Shown piece by piece: positions 17,632 to 26,027 of a DNA stretch of 64,000 bases. Numbering within the stretch: the first letter of the stretch is position 1; every line of letters starts with the position of its first letter. The DNA is taken from the NCBI RefSeq assembly GCF_030156785.1, contig NZ_JASGLW010000001.1:1-64000 (forward strand), read 5' to 3'. Under the pieces are notes generated by a model, which saw only the letters and a program-made list of their open reading frames with translations, did no database searches and was not told where the DNA came from. The DNA comes from Methanohalophilus sp. GTDB taxonomy: Archaea; Halobacteriota; Methanosarcinia; Methanosarcinales; Methanosarcinaceae. The position numbers and the translations under genes were made by a program.

Positions 17632-18651
17632 ATGAGAACCATAGAATGGAATGATGAAAAGGGGAGTATCATGATGATTGATCAGACCCTGTTACCCACA
17701 GAGTATAAGATCATCGAATGTGAAAATCTGGCTTCCCTTTGTGAAGCTATCAAATTCCTTCGTGTAAGAGGAGCACCTGCACTGGCAGCCGCCGGAGCAT
17801 TTGGAATCGCACTTGCTTCTAAATTAAGCAGTGCACAGACGATGGAAAAGCTGCTTGAAGATCTTAAAAGTGCCGCCAAGATTATCAAGTCAACCCGCCC
17901 CACTGCGATAAATCTTGAATGGGGGATGTACCGGGTTATAAACGCCACTTCTGAGGCTTATGATCTAAATGGGATGCGTGACATTGCTATTTCCGAAGCA
18001 AAAAGAATTGCCGATGAGGATGTGGAAATCAACAAGAGATTGGGTAAATATGGCGCATCGCAACTAGAGGACGGTGACACGGTGCTGACTCACTGTAATG
18101 CAGGAAGACTCGCCTGCGTGGACTGGGGCACAGCCCTTGGTGTTGTAAGGTCAGCAGTACAGGAGGGAAAAGAAATCAAGGTTATAGCCTGTGAAACACG
18201 TCCTCTGAATCAGGGAGGGAGACTGACAACATGGGAACTAATGCAGGACAACATACCTGTAACCCTGATAGCCGATTCCATGAGCGGTCATGTGATGCGT
18301 CAGGGGATGGTGGACAAGGTTATTGTGGGGGCGGATCGGATAACAGAAGATGCGGTTTTCAACAAAATTGGTACTTTCACTCATGCAGTATTGGCCCATG
18401 AACATGAAATTCCCTTTTTTGTAGCAGCACCGATTTCAACATTCGATTTCAATGGGTGGGAAGGTAGTGTCACAATCGAGCAGAGAAATCCAGATGAATT
18501 GAGATATTTCCGTGGAGAACAAATCACCCCGGAAAATGTACCTGTTTATAATCCGGCATTTGACGCCACACCTATGGAATATATTGATGCAGTAATCACA
18601 GAGAGAGGAATTTTCAAACCGCCTTTCTTGCTGGATGAAGTCAGAACCTAA
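17632..18651 (+). CDS. mtnA: S-methyl-5-thioribose-1-phosphate isomerase MtnA / eIF2B-like
   Basis: Member of the eIF2B alpha/MtnA isomerase superfamily, about 339 residues. It begins MRTIEW, the usual MtnA start, with FLRVRGAPALAAAGAFG (about 44-60), the conserved TRPTAINLEWG segment, the catalytic Cys in LTHCNAG and the Asp in VGADRI. It would convert methylthioribose 1-phosphate to methylthioribulose 1-phosphate in methionine salvage. The related archaeal ribose-1,5-bisphosphate isomerase is an alternative, but the N-terminus and length fit MtnA better. A GTG nine bases upstream of the ATG is also possible. Confidence 0.88.
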   Translation: MRTIEWNDEKGSIMMIDQTLLPTEYKIIECENLASLCEAIKFLRVRGAPALAAAGAFGIALASKLSSAQTMEKLLEDLKSAAKIIKSTRPTAINLEWGMYRVINATSEAYDLNGMRDIAISEAKRIADEDVEINKRLGKYGASQLEDGDTVLTHCNAGRLACVDWGTALGVVRSAVQEGKEIKVIACETRPLNQGGRLTTWELMQDNIPVTLIADSMSGHVMRQGMVDKVIVGADRITEDAVFNKIGTFTHAVLAHEHEIPFFVAAPISTFDFNGWEGSVTIEQRNPDELRYFRGEQITPENVPVYNPAFDATPMEYIDAVITERGIFKPPFLLDEVRT

Positions 18652-18733
18652 AATACAGTTGCGGAAAATACAGGGCAAAATCTTTAAAACTTGGTAATAC
18701 ATGAAGGTATGATATACAAAGGAGTACTTAAAG

Positions 18734-18907
18734 ATGGCAAAAAAGAATCAGGGTGGCAGTGGATTGATGTCGTCTGCCGGTCTTATGCGCTATTATGATG
18801 CGGATAAGAAGGCAATTCATCTAGATCCTAAAGCCATTGTTGTTTTTGGAGTAATTTGTGGTGTTGTTGTACTACTACTTAGCGCTAATTTTGGAACATG
18901 GCCTTGA
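18734..18907 (+). CDS. Preprotein translocase Sec61 beta (SecG) subunit
   Basis: A 57-residue protein encoded behind a GGAG-type ribosome-binding site. It starts MAKKNQGGSGLMSSAGLMRYYD, here cited only to its first motifs, with an Arg-Tyr-Tyr segment and a DPKAIVVFGV entry into one C-terminal transmembrane helix. This is the standard layout of archaeal Sec61 beta, a tail-anchored part of the SecYE-beta channel. The gene is convergent with srp19, another protein-targeting gene, and a strong hairpin separates the two. Confidence 0.93.
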   Translation: MAKKNQGGSGLMSSAGLMRYYDADKKAIHLDPKAIVVFGVICGVVVLLLSANFGTWP

Positions 18908-18928
18908 TGTAATTAAGGCCTAAGGCCC

Positions 18929-18949
18929 ATGCCCTTAAAATAAGGGCAT
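18929..18949. terminator. Perfect hairpin between convergent sec61 beta and srp19
   Basis: The sequence atgccctta-aaa-taagggcat is a perfect 9-bp stem with a 3-base loop, placed 21 bp after the Sec61 beta stop and 17 bp before the srp19 stop. Its symmetry and place suit a bidirectional terminator or 3'-end stabiliser. There is no long T-tract, so the mechanism is uncertain. Confidence 0.6.
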
Positions 18950-18966
18950 AAGTTCTGAAATAAAAG

Positions 18967-19260
18967 TCAGTTTCCACGATCTTTTTTAATTATTTTGGCA
19001 ATATTCCTGGCAACCGTGTTTTTGGAAGCAGTTTTATCTACCATTACCCTTCCACTTTTTTCCCACCATGAACGAGGATATGCTTTGTCAGCCTCAACAC
19101 GCGGGTTTAATCCAAGGGATTGAGCTGCTTTGGTAATTTCATCCAATTTTGGATCCGAAACAGAACTCTTGCGGGAAATTATACGACCTTCTCTGCGTGA
19201 TCTTGAGCGATCAATACTTGCAGGCCATATTACAAGCTTCCCTTCATCTCGCATCATCAT
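18967..19260 (-). CDS. srp19: Signal recognition particle 19 kDa protein
   Basis: SRP19 binds 7S RNA and primes it for SRP54. The 97-residue product has the family start around KLVIWPASIDRSRSRREGR and the central NPRVEADKAYPRSWWEKSGRV (shown in part: the PRSWW motif at about 64-68). It ends in the basic tail KKDRGN. Three consecutive ATG codons open the frame, so the exact start is uncertain by two residues. Its promoter must lie in the roughly 95 bp shared with the divergent phosphoglucosamine mutase gene. Confidence 0.94.
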   Translation of the reverse strand: MMMRDEGKLVIWPASIDRSRSRREGRIISRKSSVSDPKLDEITKAAQSLGLNPRVEADKAYPRSWWEKSGRVMVDKTASKNTVARNIAKIIKKDRGN

Positions 19261-19362
19261 GTTTTACGAGTTGGTTTTCATTCGATATTAAGTTTAGCGT
19301 TTTGCATGAAAAAGCTAAAAAAGCATTGAGAATATCAGTTACCTGAGAAGGGAGATATGAAA

Positions 19363-20706
19363 ATGGGTCTTTTCGGAACAAACGGTGTACGCGGAAAAGC
19401 TAATGAAAAAATCACACCATCACTTGCTATGGATATTGCCAGAAGCCTTGGCAAATACATGAAAGGAGAAGGAACTATTGCAATAGGTAAAGATACTCGC
19501 ATATCAGGAGATATGCTTAAATCTGCTGCTATTGCAGGTGCACTTTCAGCAGGACTTGAAGTAATCGATATCGGAACTGCTCCAACACCTTCTATACAAT
19601 ATTATGTCCGGGATTATGCCGATGCCGGAATTGTAATAACCGCGTCTCACAATCCCCGGGAAGATAATGGAATTAAACTCATTGCGGGGGACGGAACTGA
19701 ATTTTCCCGTGAAGGAGAGGCAGAAGTTGAGAAAATTTATTTTGCAAAGGATTTTACTCCTGCGAACTGGGATCAAACCGGAAACCTCAGGAAAGACCTT
19801 TCTGCAAATAACTATTACATTAATGGAATAATAAATGCCGTTGATTCCAAACGCATACAGAAGAAGGGGTTTAGGGTTGCAGTTGATACCGGATGTGGTG
19901 CAGGATCTCTCACTCTACCCTTTTTGCTAAGACGCCTTGGTTGTGAAGTCATAACAATCAATGCGCAGCCAGATGGTACTTTCCCGTGGAGAAACCCTGA
20001 ACCCACACCTGATGTACTGGGAGAGCTTATTGACATCGTCAAAAATTATGGAGCGGACATGGGAGTCGCACAGGATGGTGATGCCGACAGAGCGGTTTTT
20101 ATTGACGAAAACGGCAATTTCATCGATGAAGAGATCCTGCTTGCAATGCTTGGAAAACACATTCTGAATATCAAAAAAGGACCTCTTGTAACACCTGTAA
20201 GCTCATCCAAAAGGCTCCTTGATATTGCCAAAGAAAATGGCGTGGAGATTGTATGGACTGCTGTGGGCTCCATAAACGTCGCCCGTAAAATGATGGAAAT
20301 TGGTGCCGTTTATGGAGGGGAAGGAAACGGCGGACTTATTTTCCCTGAACACCAGTATTGCCGAGACGGAGCAATGGCATGCGCCAAGCTGCTTGAAATT
20401 ATGGCATCGGGCGTCAAGCTATCGGAAATGGCGGCAGATGTTCCCAAATACAGTAATTTCAAAACAAAAGTTCGTTGTAAAAACCTTCTTGGTACTATGG
20501 AAGCTGTGAAAAAAGAAATCCTGAGAAAGGAAAATAATGTTGACACAACAGATGGTCTGAAAATCTGGAGAGACGAGGGTTGGCTACTCATACGTCCATC
20601 GGGAACTGAACCTATCATTCGAATATTTGCAGAAGCCGAAAATGATGAACAGGCTATCAGGCTTATGAAAGAAGGCGAAGAATTGGTCAATCAGTACAAT
20701 AAATGA
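19363..20706 (+). CDS. glmM: Phosphoglucosamine mutase (phosphohexomutase family)
   Basis: Alpha-D-phosphohexomutase of about 447 residues converting glucosamine 6-phosphate to the 1-phosphate for UDP-GlcNAc and glycan synthesis. It starts MGLFGTNGVRG, has the phosphoserine loop ITASHNP (about 92-98), the metal loop QDGDADRA and the sugar-binding GGEGNGG. The phosphate-binding RPSGTEP sits near the C-terminus. The ATG at 19363 is preferred because the GGGAG ribosome-binding site is 8 bp away; the ATG six bases earlier is only 2 bp from it. Phosphomannomutase specificity cannot be excluded. Confidence 0.9.
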   Translation: MGLFGTNGVRGKANEKITPSLAMDIARSLGKYMKGEGTIAIGKDTRISGDMLKSAAIAGALSAGLEVIDIGTAPTPSIQYYVRDYADAGIVITASHNPREDNGIKLIAGDGTEFSREGEAEVEKIYFAKDFTPANWDQTGNLRKDLSANNYYINGIINAVDSKRIQKKGFRVAVDTGCGAGSLTLPFLLRRLGCEVITINAQPDGTFPWRNPEPTPDVLGELIDIVKNYGADMGVAQDGDADRAVFIDENGNFIDEEILLAMLGKHILNIKKGPLVTPVSSSKRLLDIAKENGVEIVWTAVGSINVARKMMEIGAVYGGEGNGGLIFPEHQYCRDGAMACAKLLEIMASGVKLSEMAADVPKYSNFKTKVRCKNLLGTMEAVKKEILRKENNVDTTDGLKIWRDEGWLLIRPSGTEPIIRIFAEAENDEQAIRLMKEGEELVNQYNK

Positions 20707-20710
20707 TTTT

Positions 20711-21298
20711 TCAAACCCTTCCACAGGATTCGCCACATACTATGCCGGTGGCAATTAGGTGTGCCACCCGCAATGGTTCAGGAATATTGCTATGAGTGGC
20801 GGTTAATTTCACAACTTCAATTGCTTTACCCATCTCAATTCCTGAGCATTGAATAAATATGGGATTTTCAGACTCTTTTGTAACGACTTCTTTTATTTCA
20901 CCCGCTTTCAGGATCAAATTCATTCTTTCTTTTGGAAACGGGAGATGAGAAGCAGCGATACGCATTCTTTCGAGATCAGGTAATGATCTCATCAGCACAA
21001 TTACCCCCGAACCACTCTTTTGGCTCAATTCAACTATATCCACTGGATTAAAACCACCATAAGTGACACCATCAAGCATAATGACCCGAATCTGTTCATG
21101 GTGCTTGCTGTTCAAAGCAAGCTTGATCAGGGAATCCGTGGCATCCATGCCATCCCGAGTGATATAAGTGGACACAACACCATCCAGCCATTCACCTCCC
21201 CTGAAAAATGCACCGACTACCAGAATTCGATCATCAATGAGTGCAGAATCATCTATTCCCAGAACACGGATCTGTGACTTTATGTGAAAAGAAGACAA
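20711..21298 (-). CDS. DUF99 family protein
   Basis: A 195-residue member of the DUF99 (UPF0215) family, recognised by VLGIDDSAL at the N-terminus, VVSTYITRDGMDAT, IMLDGVTYGGFNPVD and the C-terminal RVAHLIATGIVCGESCGRV region. DUF99 proteins are archaeal and share a fold with endonuclease V, but no activity is established. The two Cys residues near the end are conserved in the pattern GESCGR. The gene is convergent with glmM, the stops being 5 bp apart. Confidence 0.88.
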   Translation of the reverse strand: MSSFHIKSQIRVLGIDDSALIDDRILVVGAFFRGGEWLDGVVSTYITRDGMDATDSLIKLALNSKHHEQIRVIMLDGVTYGGFNPVDIVELSQKSGSGVIVLMRSLPDLERMRIAASHLPFPKERMNLILKAGEIKEVVTKESENPIFIQCSGIEMGKAIEVVKLTATHSNIPEPLRVAHLIATGIVCGESCGRV

Positions 21299-21316
21299 AA
21301 AGGAGGAACACCCCCT

Positions 21317-22600
21317 TTAACCAAACATAAAGAATGGATGTTTGTCCTTGGATTCATCGCTCTTGGTTATTTTATCCAGAGCAGCAAGGAAATCATCCAT
21401 AGTTACACAATTCCTGTCTTCACGAACCGCAAACATTCCTGCTTCCATGGCTACTGCCCGGAGATCCGCACCACTTAAACCTTTGGAAAGGGAAGCAAGC
21501 TTGTCAAAATCGACATCTTCCGATATAGACATGCCTTTTGTGTGTATCAGTATAATAGTTTTTCGTGCTCCTTCATCGGGAAGAGGGACCTCGACTGCCC
21601 TGTCAAACCTGCCTGGCCTGATGATTGCAGGATCAAGAACATCTGGACGATTTGTTGCACCTATTATACGCACTTCACCACGGTTGCCAAAACCATCCAT
21701 TTCAGCAAGCAGTTGCATCAGAGTTCTCTGGACTTCACGATCAGCGCCATTGGTATCATTAAGCCTTGTTGCTGCAATTGCATCCAGTTCATCAATAAAT
21801 ATTATGCTGGGAGCCTTACGCCTTGCCATTTCAAAGACTTCTTTTACGAGTTTGGAACCTTCACCGATGTATTTCTGAACAAGTTCGGAAGCAACTACCC
21901 GTATGAAAGTAGCCTCGGTTTTATGTGCCACGGCCTTCGCAAGAAGGGTTTTTCCAGTACCTGGAGGACCATAAAGCAAAACACCTTTTGGAGGAGTGAT
22001 TCCAATCTTCTCAAATGATTCCGGTCGTGTAATCGGCAATTCTACACATTCTACAAGTTCCTGTATCTGGGCATCAAGACCCCCGATGTCCTCATAGCTG
22101 ACATCCTGGGTTTCCTGTACTTCCAGAGCCCTGACATCTGGTTCATCGGATGAAGGAAGGACATCTACAATAGCCAGTGTTTGCTGGTTCAATGCCACCC
22201 TGACACCTGGTACAAGCTGATTGTTTTCAATAAATTGTGATACACCAACCATAAAATGAGGGCCGGTGCTACTTCTGATCAGCACCTTATTGTCGTCAAT
22301 AACATCTAGTACAGTAGCAACTACAAGAGGAACTGTTTTCAGCCGTTCAATTTCGGATTTAAGTTTCCGAACTTCCCGTTCATACTTGAGTTTCTGAGTT
22401 TCAACATAACGTTTCTCAGATTCAATCTGGTCGCATTGCTCTCGTAGCTGACTATTGCGTGATTCAAGTTGCTTCATCCTGTCAAGCAAATACTTGGAGA
22501 ATTCAACATCCTGTCCCATTTCCTGAACATCATATGGATCCGGCAGATGCTTAAAACCATAATTCTTCCAATCTGCCGTTTTGTCCTTAGTATCGCACAT
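21317..22600 (-). CDS. pan: Proteasome-activating nucleotidase PAN
   Basis: PAN is the hexameric AAA ATPase that unfolds substrates for the archaeal 20S proteasome. The product has an N-terminal coiled coil ([15 protein letters not shown] onward), an OB domain, Walker A GPPGTGKT, Walker [12 protein letters not shown] and the second region of homology ending RPGRFDR. The extreme C-terminus reads HPFFMFG. The docking motif would thus be Hb-Phe-X instead of the usual Hb-Tyr-X. An ATG at 22627 is in frame, but a TATA-like element (ctatatacc) immediately precedes it. The ATG at 22600 has a GGAG site 5 bp upstream, so I place the start there. Confidence 0.94.
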   Translation of the reverse strand: MCDTKDKTADWKNYGFKHLPDPYDVQEMGQDVEFSKYLLDRMKQLESRNSQLREQCDQIESEKRYVETQKLKYEREVRKLKSEIERLKTVPLVVATVLDVIDDNKVLIRSSTGPHFMVGVSQFIENNQLVPGVRVALNQQTLAIVDVLPSSDEPDVRALEVQETQDVSYEDIGGLDAQIQELVECVELPITRPESFEKIGITPPKGVLLYGPPGTGKTLLAKAVAHKTEATFIRVVASELVQKYIGEGSKLVKEVFEMARRKAPSIIFIDELDAIAATRLNDTNGADREVQRTLMQLLAEMDGFGNRGEVRIIGATNRPDVLDPAIIRPGRFDRAVEVPLPDEGARKTIILIHTKGMSISEDVDFDKLASLSKGLSGADLRAVAMEAGMFAVREDRNCVTMDDFLAALDKITKSDESKDKHPFFMFG

Positions 22601-22684
22601 AGCGCTCCGAATAGTATTTAAGTCCATAGGTATATAGCACTTTCGAGACGTGGCAGGTACGCCGGGTCAGGGAGGATCCTTATT

Positions 22685-23173
22685 ATGCAATGTGAAATAT
22701 GTGGCACAGATATAAGAGGCAAACCTTTCAAAGTTACAGTTGAAGGAAGTGAACTAAACGTATGCGCACGGTGTTCACAATATGGTACTGCCATAAAAGC
22801 AAGAACACCTGTATCAAAGAAAAATGCCCCTGTACCAATACGATCCCGGCAAACTTCCCGCCCCCGTCCCAAGAAAGATCCCTTTGCAGAACTTAATGAT
22901 GAGCTTGTAGATGGATATGAGCACATTATTAAGGAAGCAAGAGAAAAACGCGGTTGGACGCAAGAAGTGCTTGCATCAAAGATAAAAGAAAAAGCATCTC
23001 TGATAAAGAAAATTGAGAGAGGGGAAATTGTCCCGGAAGATTCAGTTCGCAAAAAACTGGAACATACTCTTGACGTAAAACTAATGGAAAGAGTAAGTGG
23101 AGACGACTGGCAAGCAGATGGATTTCGGAGTAATACGACTCTTGGGGATATAGTTACTATTAAAAAGAAATGA
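22685..23173 (+). CDS. Multiprotein bridging factor aMBF1 (HTH, Zn ribbon)
   Basis: Archaeal MBF1-type transcription factor of 162 residues. An N-terminal zinc ribbon (CEICG and later CARC) is followed by a basic linker. A helix-turn-helix domain then runs from about residue 78, with KRGWTQEVLASKIKEKAS and IKKIERGEIVPED as recognition elements. In archaea aMBF1 associates with the transcription or translation machinery. It is divergent from PAN across about 60-85 bp with a shared promoter region and overlaps proC, or lies just ahead of it. Confidence 0.92.
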   Translation: MQCEICGTDIRGKPFKVTVEGSELNVCARCSQYGTAIKARTPVSKKNAPVPIRSRQTSRPRPKKDPFAELNDELVDGYEHIIKEAREKRGWTQEVLASKIKEKASLIKKIERGEIVPEDSVRKKLEHTLDVKLMERVSGDDWQADGFRSNTTLGDIVTIKKK

Positions 23174-23187
23174 AAGCAGGGAATATA

Positions 23188-24000
23188 ATGGACATCAAGA
23201 GCAAGAAAATTGGGATAATTGGCACAGGGAAGATGGGACAAAGTCTGCTCAGAGGGATCCTAGCAGCAGGGCTCTCCAATCCGGAAGATGTCTATGCAAG
23301 TGATGTCTACGAACCGTCATTAAATAGTCTTCGTGATGAGCTGGGAATTAACATTTCCACAGAGAACGCAGATATTGCATCTCACTGCAATATAGTGATT
23401 ATTGCTGTTAAACCACAAGTCATCAAAACTGTGTTGAGGGATATTAATCCATATCTTGAAAACAAATTATTGATATCTATTGCTGCCGGCATAACTACAG
23501 AGGCTATTGAAGCAGAACTAGATGAGGATCGTCATGTTATCAGAGTGATGCCAAACATTGCAGCAACCGTGGGAGAAGCTGCATCTGCAATTTGCACTGG
23601 AAAAAATGCGTCGGTGAATGATGCCGAAATTGCAATGGAAATTTTCAACTGTTTAGGAGTTGCCACGCTTGTTCCGGAGCATCTGATGGATGCAGTCACC
23701 GGCCTTTCCGGGAGTGGACCTGCATACATATTTCCTGTAATTGAAGCTCTTGCAGATGGTGCAGTATATGAGGGGCTTGATAGGGAAAATGCTCTCAAGC
23801 TGGCAGCTCAGACGGTACTTGGTGCTGCAAAAATGGTTCTTGAAACAGGGATGCATCCCGGAGAGCTCAAGGACATGGTTACATCACCGGCAGGAACAAC
23901 CATCCGTGCTATGCACGTACTTGAGCAAAATGGCATTCGTTCAGCGTTCATGGATGCAGTAATCAAATCCTCTGAGCGTTCGAAAGAGCTTGGTAAATAA
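23188..24000 (+). CDS. proC: Pyrroline-5-carboxylate reductase
   Basis: ProC reduces 1-pyrroline-5-carboxylate to proline. The product is 270 residues from the ATG at 23188. It has the Rossmann motif IGIIGTGKMGQSL, then IAVKPQ, the RVMPNIAATVGEA signature and the C-terminal catalytic segment DAVTGLSGSGPAY with DMVTSPAGTTI. The upstream ATG at 23170 overlaps the aMBF1 stop (ATGA) and would add six residues. The GCAGGGA site is better placed for the later start. Organisation with aMBF1 suggests co-transcription. Confidence 0.93.
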   Translation: MDIKSKKIGIIGTGKMGQSLLRGILAAGLSNPEDVYASDVYEPSLNSLRDELGINISTENADIASHCNIVIIAVKPQVIKTVLRDINPYLENKLLISIAAGITTEAIEAELDEDRHVIRVMPNIAATVGEAASAICTGKNASVNDAEIAMEIFNCLGVATLVPEHLMDAVTGLSGSGPAYIFPVIEALADGAVYEGLDRENALKLAAQTVLGAAKMVLETGMHPGELKDMVTSPAGTTIRAMHVLEQNGIRSAFMDAVIKSSERSKELGK

Positions 24001-24039
24001 GCTATCTTTTGATTTTTTGCAAAACTTGATATAGTGATA

Positions 24040-24435
24040 ATGAATATATATCATCGCAAAAACAGGGGTGGGATTCTGAAATCTTTTGCTATTGTCAGGG
24101 GAAAAGACAGAACAAAAGTTAAAATTGCACTACACGATATGGAACATTACGGAAGTATGCGGTTTAGCGCAAAACCAAGGCGTATAGAACCATCATACGC
24201 AGACAATTTACTTGTAAGGGTAGTTGGTGTGCCATTACGCACCCCTTGTAAAGTTGCCGCTCTTGTGGAACTTGAAAACAATGCTGGTGCAGCTATTAGT
24301 AAACTGAGAAAAATACATCCTCCTGCGCACATCGTTATTGTGAGTCCAAGACATTCACCGTACAATGAGCTAATGGAATGTGTGGACATTTATCCGGAAT
24401 TCGAAATGGAATCAGAAATGGAAGTTTCAGCTTAA
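24040..24435 (+). CDS. DUF356 family protein
   Basis: Small methanogen-specific DUF356 protein, recognised by KSFAIVRGKDRTKVKIAL at the start of the conserved part, a central LVRVVGVPLRTPCKVAALVEL segment (about 53-73) and VIVSPRHSPYNEL near the end. Function is unknown. The start is uncertain. The ATG at 24040 sits inside what looks like a TATA box (gaatatatat). A strong GGGGTGGG site at about 24065 points to a start near 24073-24078, where only ATT or CTG codons occur. It follows proC by about 40-75 bp. Confidence 0.8.
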   Translation: MNIYHRKNRGGILKSFAIVRGKDRTKVKIALHDMEHYGSMRFSAKPRRIEPSYADNLLVRVVGVPLRTPCKVAALVELENNAGAAISKLRKIHPPAHIVIVSPRHSPYNELMECVDIYPEFEMESEMEVSA

Positions 24436-24479
24436 TTCCAGACCTTCTTGTTGTAAAAAAAGCATAAAAATAAGAGGAA

Positions 24480-24554
<75 letters not shown>

Positions 24555-24621
24555 ACAATAAATATAGTGCCTCATACTGGAAGCACCTTATAGATACATT
24601 GCTCTTATATAAAGATATCTC

Positions 24622-25398
24622 TCATGATTTCAGTTTTGATATTGCAAGCTCTGCGGCTTTTTCACCGGATAGGAGCATGCCCCCAAATACAGGACCCATT
24701 CTGGGAGATCCTGCAAAAGCATTTGCAGCCATTCCTGATACAATTAGGCCGGGATAAACCTCTAACGTGTTTTTCACAACAAGACGTTCACCGCTTTCAG
24801 CACAAAGTGGCTTTTCACCAACAATTTTTTTTCCACCAAATGCAGTCGGAATCTTACGCTGGACGGTATTACAAACAGCAGCTTCATGACCGGTACCATC
24901 GATGATAACTTTTGCCTTTACGGTAAGAGGATCAACATGGAATCCTCCAATAGAAACCGGAGTCCAGTTGATAACAAGACCACATATAGTATCATCATCC
25001 CTTATCATTACGTCCTCAGCATTTACAAGATTAAAAAATTCGGCTCCTGCTGAGGTTGCACCACTAATAAGTTTACCCACAGATTCAACGGAGTTTGCAA
25101 CATAATAACCTTCCTGATATTCACGGTAAGATATTCCGAAATCATCTAGGATATGCCTGGCTTCTTCCTGAACAACAATTCTGGGGAACATCATTCCACC
25201 ACCCCACATTCCACCACCCACTGATAATTTTTTCTCAAAAAGAGCAGTTTTAATGCCTCTTTCGGCAAGATGTTTGGCAGCTACAAGGTTAGCCGGGCCT
25301 CCGCCCACCAAGGCAACATCAACTTCAGAATACTTAAGGAATGCTTGAGTAAATTCTTCAACAATTGCTTTTGTAATTATAACTTCATCAAGTCCCAT
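24622..25398 (-). CDS. Archaeal Thi4-type thiazole synthase (sulfide-dependent)
   Basis: Thi4-family protein of 258 residues making adenylated thiazole carboxylate from NAD, glycine and sulfur for thiamine synthesis. It shows the dinucleotide-binding VALVGGGPANLVAA, the GGGMWGGGMMFPRIVV segment and the C-terminal SPRMGPVFGGML motif. The position of the sacrificial Cys of yeast Thi4 reads DGTGHEAA, with His. In the methanogen enzyme studied this goes with catalytic use of free sulfide. Ribose-1,5-bisphosphate isomerase is an older misannotation of this family. A tRNA-His gene lies about 70 bp downstream. Confidence 0.93.
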   Translation of the reverse strand: MGLDEVIITKAIVEEFTQAFLKYSEVDVALVGGGPANLVAAKHLAERGIKTALFEKKLSVGGGMWGGGMMFPRIVVQEEARHILDDFGISYREYQEGYYVANSVESVGKLISGATSAGAEFFNLVNAEDVMIRDDDTICGLVINWTPVSIGGFHVDPLTVKAKVIIDGTGHEAAVCNTVQRKIPTAFGGKKIVGEKPLCAESGERLVVKNTLEVYPGLIVSGMAANAFAGSPRMGPVFGGMLLSGEKAAELAISKLKS

Positions 25399-26027
25399 TT
25401 TTACACCTCGGATGAATAAGGACGACTATTCATAGGGTTATGAGCAGTTAAAAGTATTTTGGAAAAACGGCTCTGTAGAAATCCTATTTGTAAATCCTAC
25501 TTATAAGAATATGCTTCCTGTGTTTTTTTGTACCAAAAACGCAAGGAGATGATAGTGTTTTGTTCTATACTGAAAATCGGGACTTCCTATTAAATCTGCG
25601 ATTTAATTAATGGCTTTTCGAACAAGTACTTAAAATTTATCGATATAGTCTTGCAAGTAACACGATATTCACACTTTTCACTATACTGTTATAAATACTC
25701 CTCCATACTTGATCTTATTTTTAAGAAGACCTTGGATCCATTTTACAAGAATGGAGACTCAGTTGAAGTTAATGGTTTCGATTCAATTGGCTTTACAAGT
25801 GGGATTGCATCCTTCCTTCTTTTTTGGAACATTTGTTGAGTACTGGATCCACAGTCATCATGAATACATGGCAACATTCTTTATAAAATGAAAGAATATA
25901 TAAAGGACTGATAAGGAATTATGGCGAGTGCCTTGAAGTTGCTTTAGTGCATCGCTTCAATTTGTAAATTTTACAGGATATTCTTGTCATATTCCATAGA
26001 TGTACTTGAAACGGGGAGGAAAATATA
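25399..26027. other. Long AT-rich intergenic region upstream of the 544-residue protein gene
   Basis: About 630 bp. Several TATA-like elements occur (for example gttataaatact near 25690 and agaatatataaagg near 25893, which could serve the downstream gene). A plus-strand open stretch near 25735-25839 reads like decayed coding DNA (DPFYKNGDSVEVNG), but has no ribosome-binding site and no recognised family. A clear ggagg site lies at about 26014, just before the next gene. Confidence 0.5.

Noticed and set aside
22618-23241. A long open frame (207 codons) antisense to aMBF1
   Set aside because: The plus-strand aMBF1 has clear zinc-ribbon and HTH motifs. The antisense product is Ser/Phe-rich with no recognisable fold and no ribosome-binding site, so it is a shadow frame.
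25651-25839. 62-codon plus-strand frame upstream of the coiled-coil protein
   Set aside because: No ribosome-binding site and no recognised family. Kept only as a possible relic in the intergenic description.
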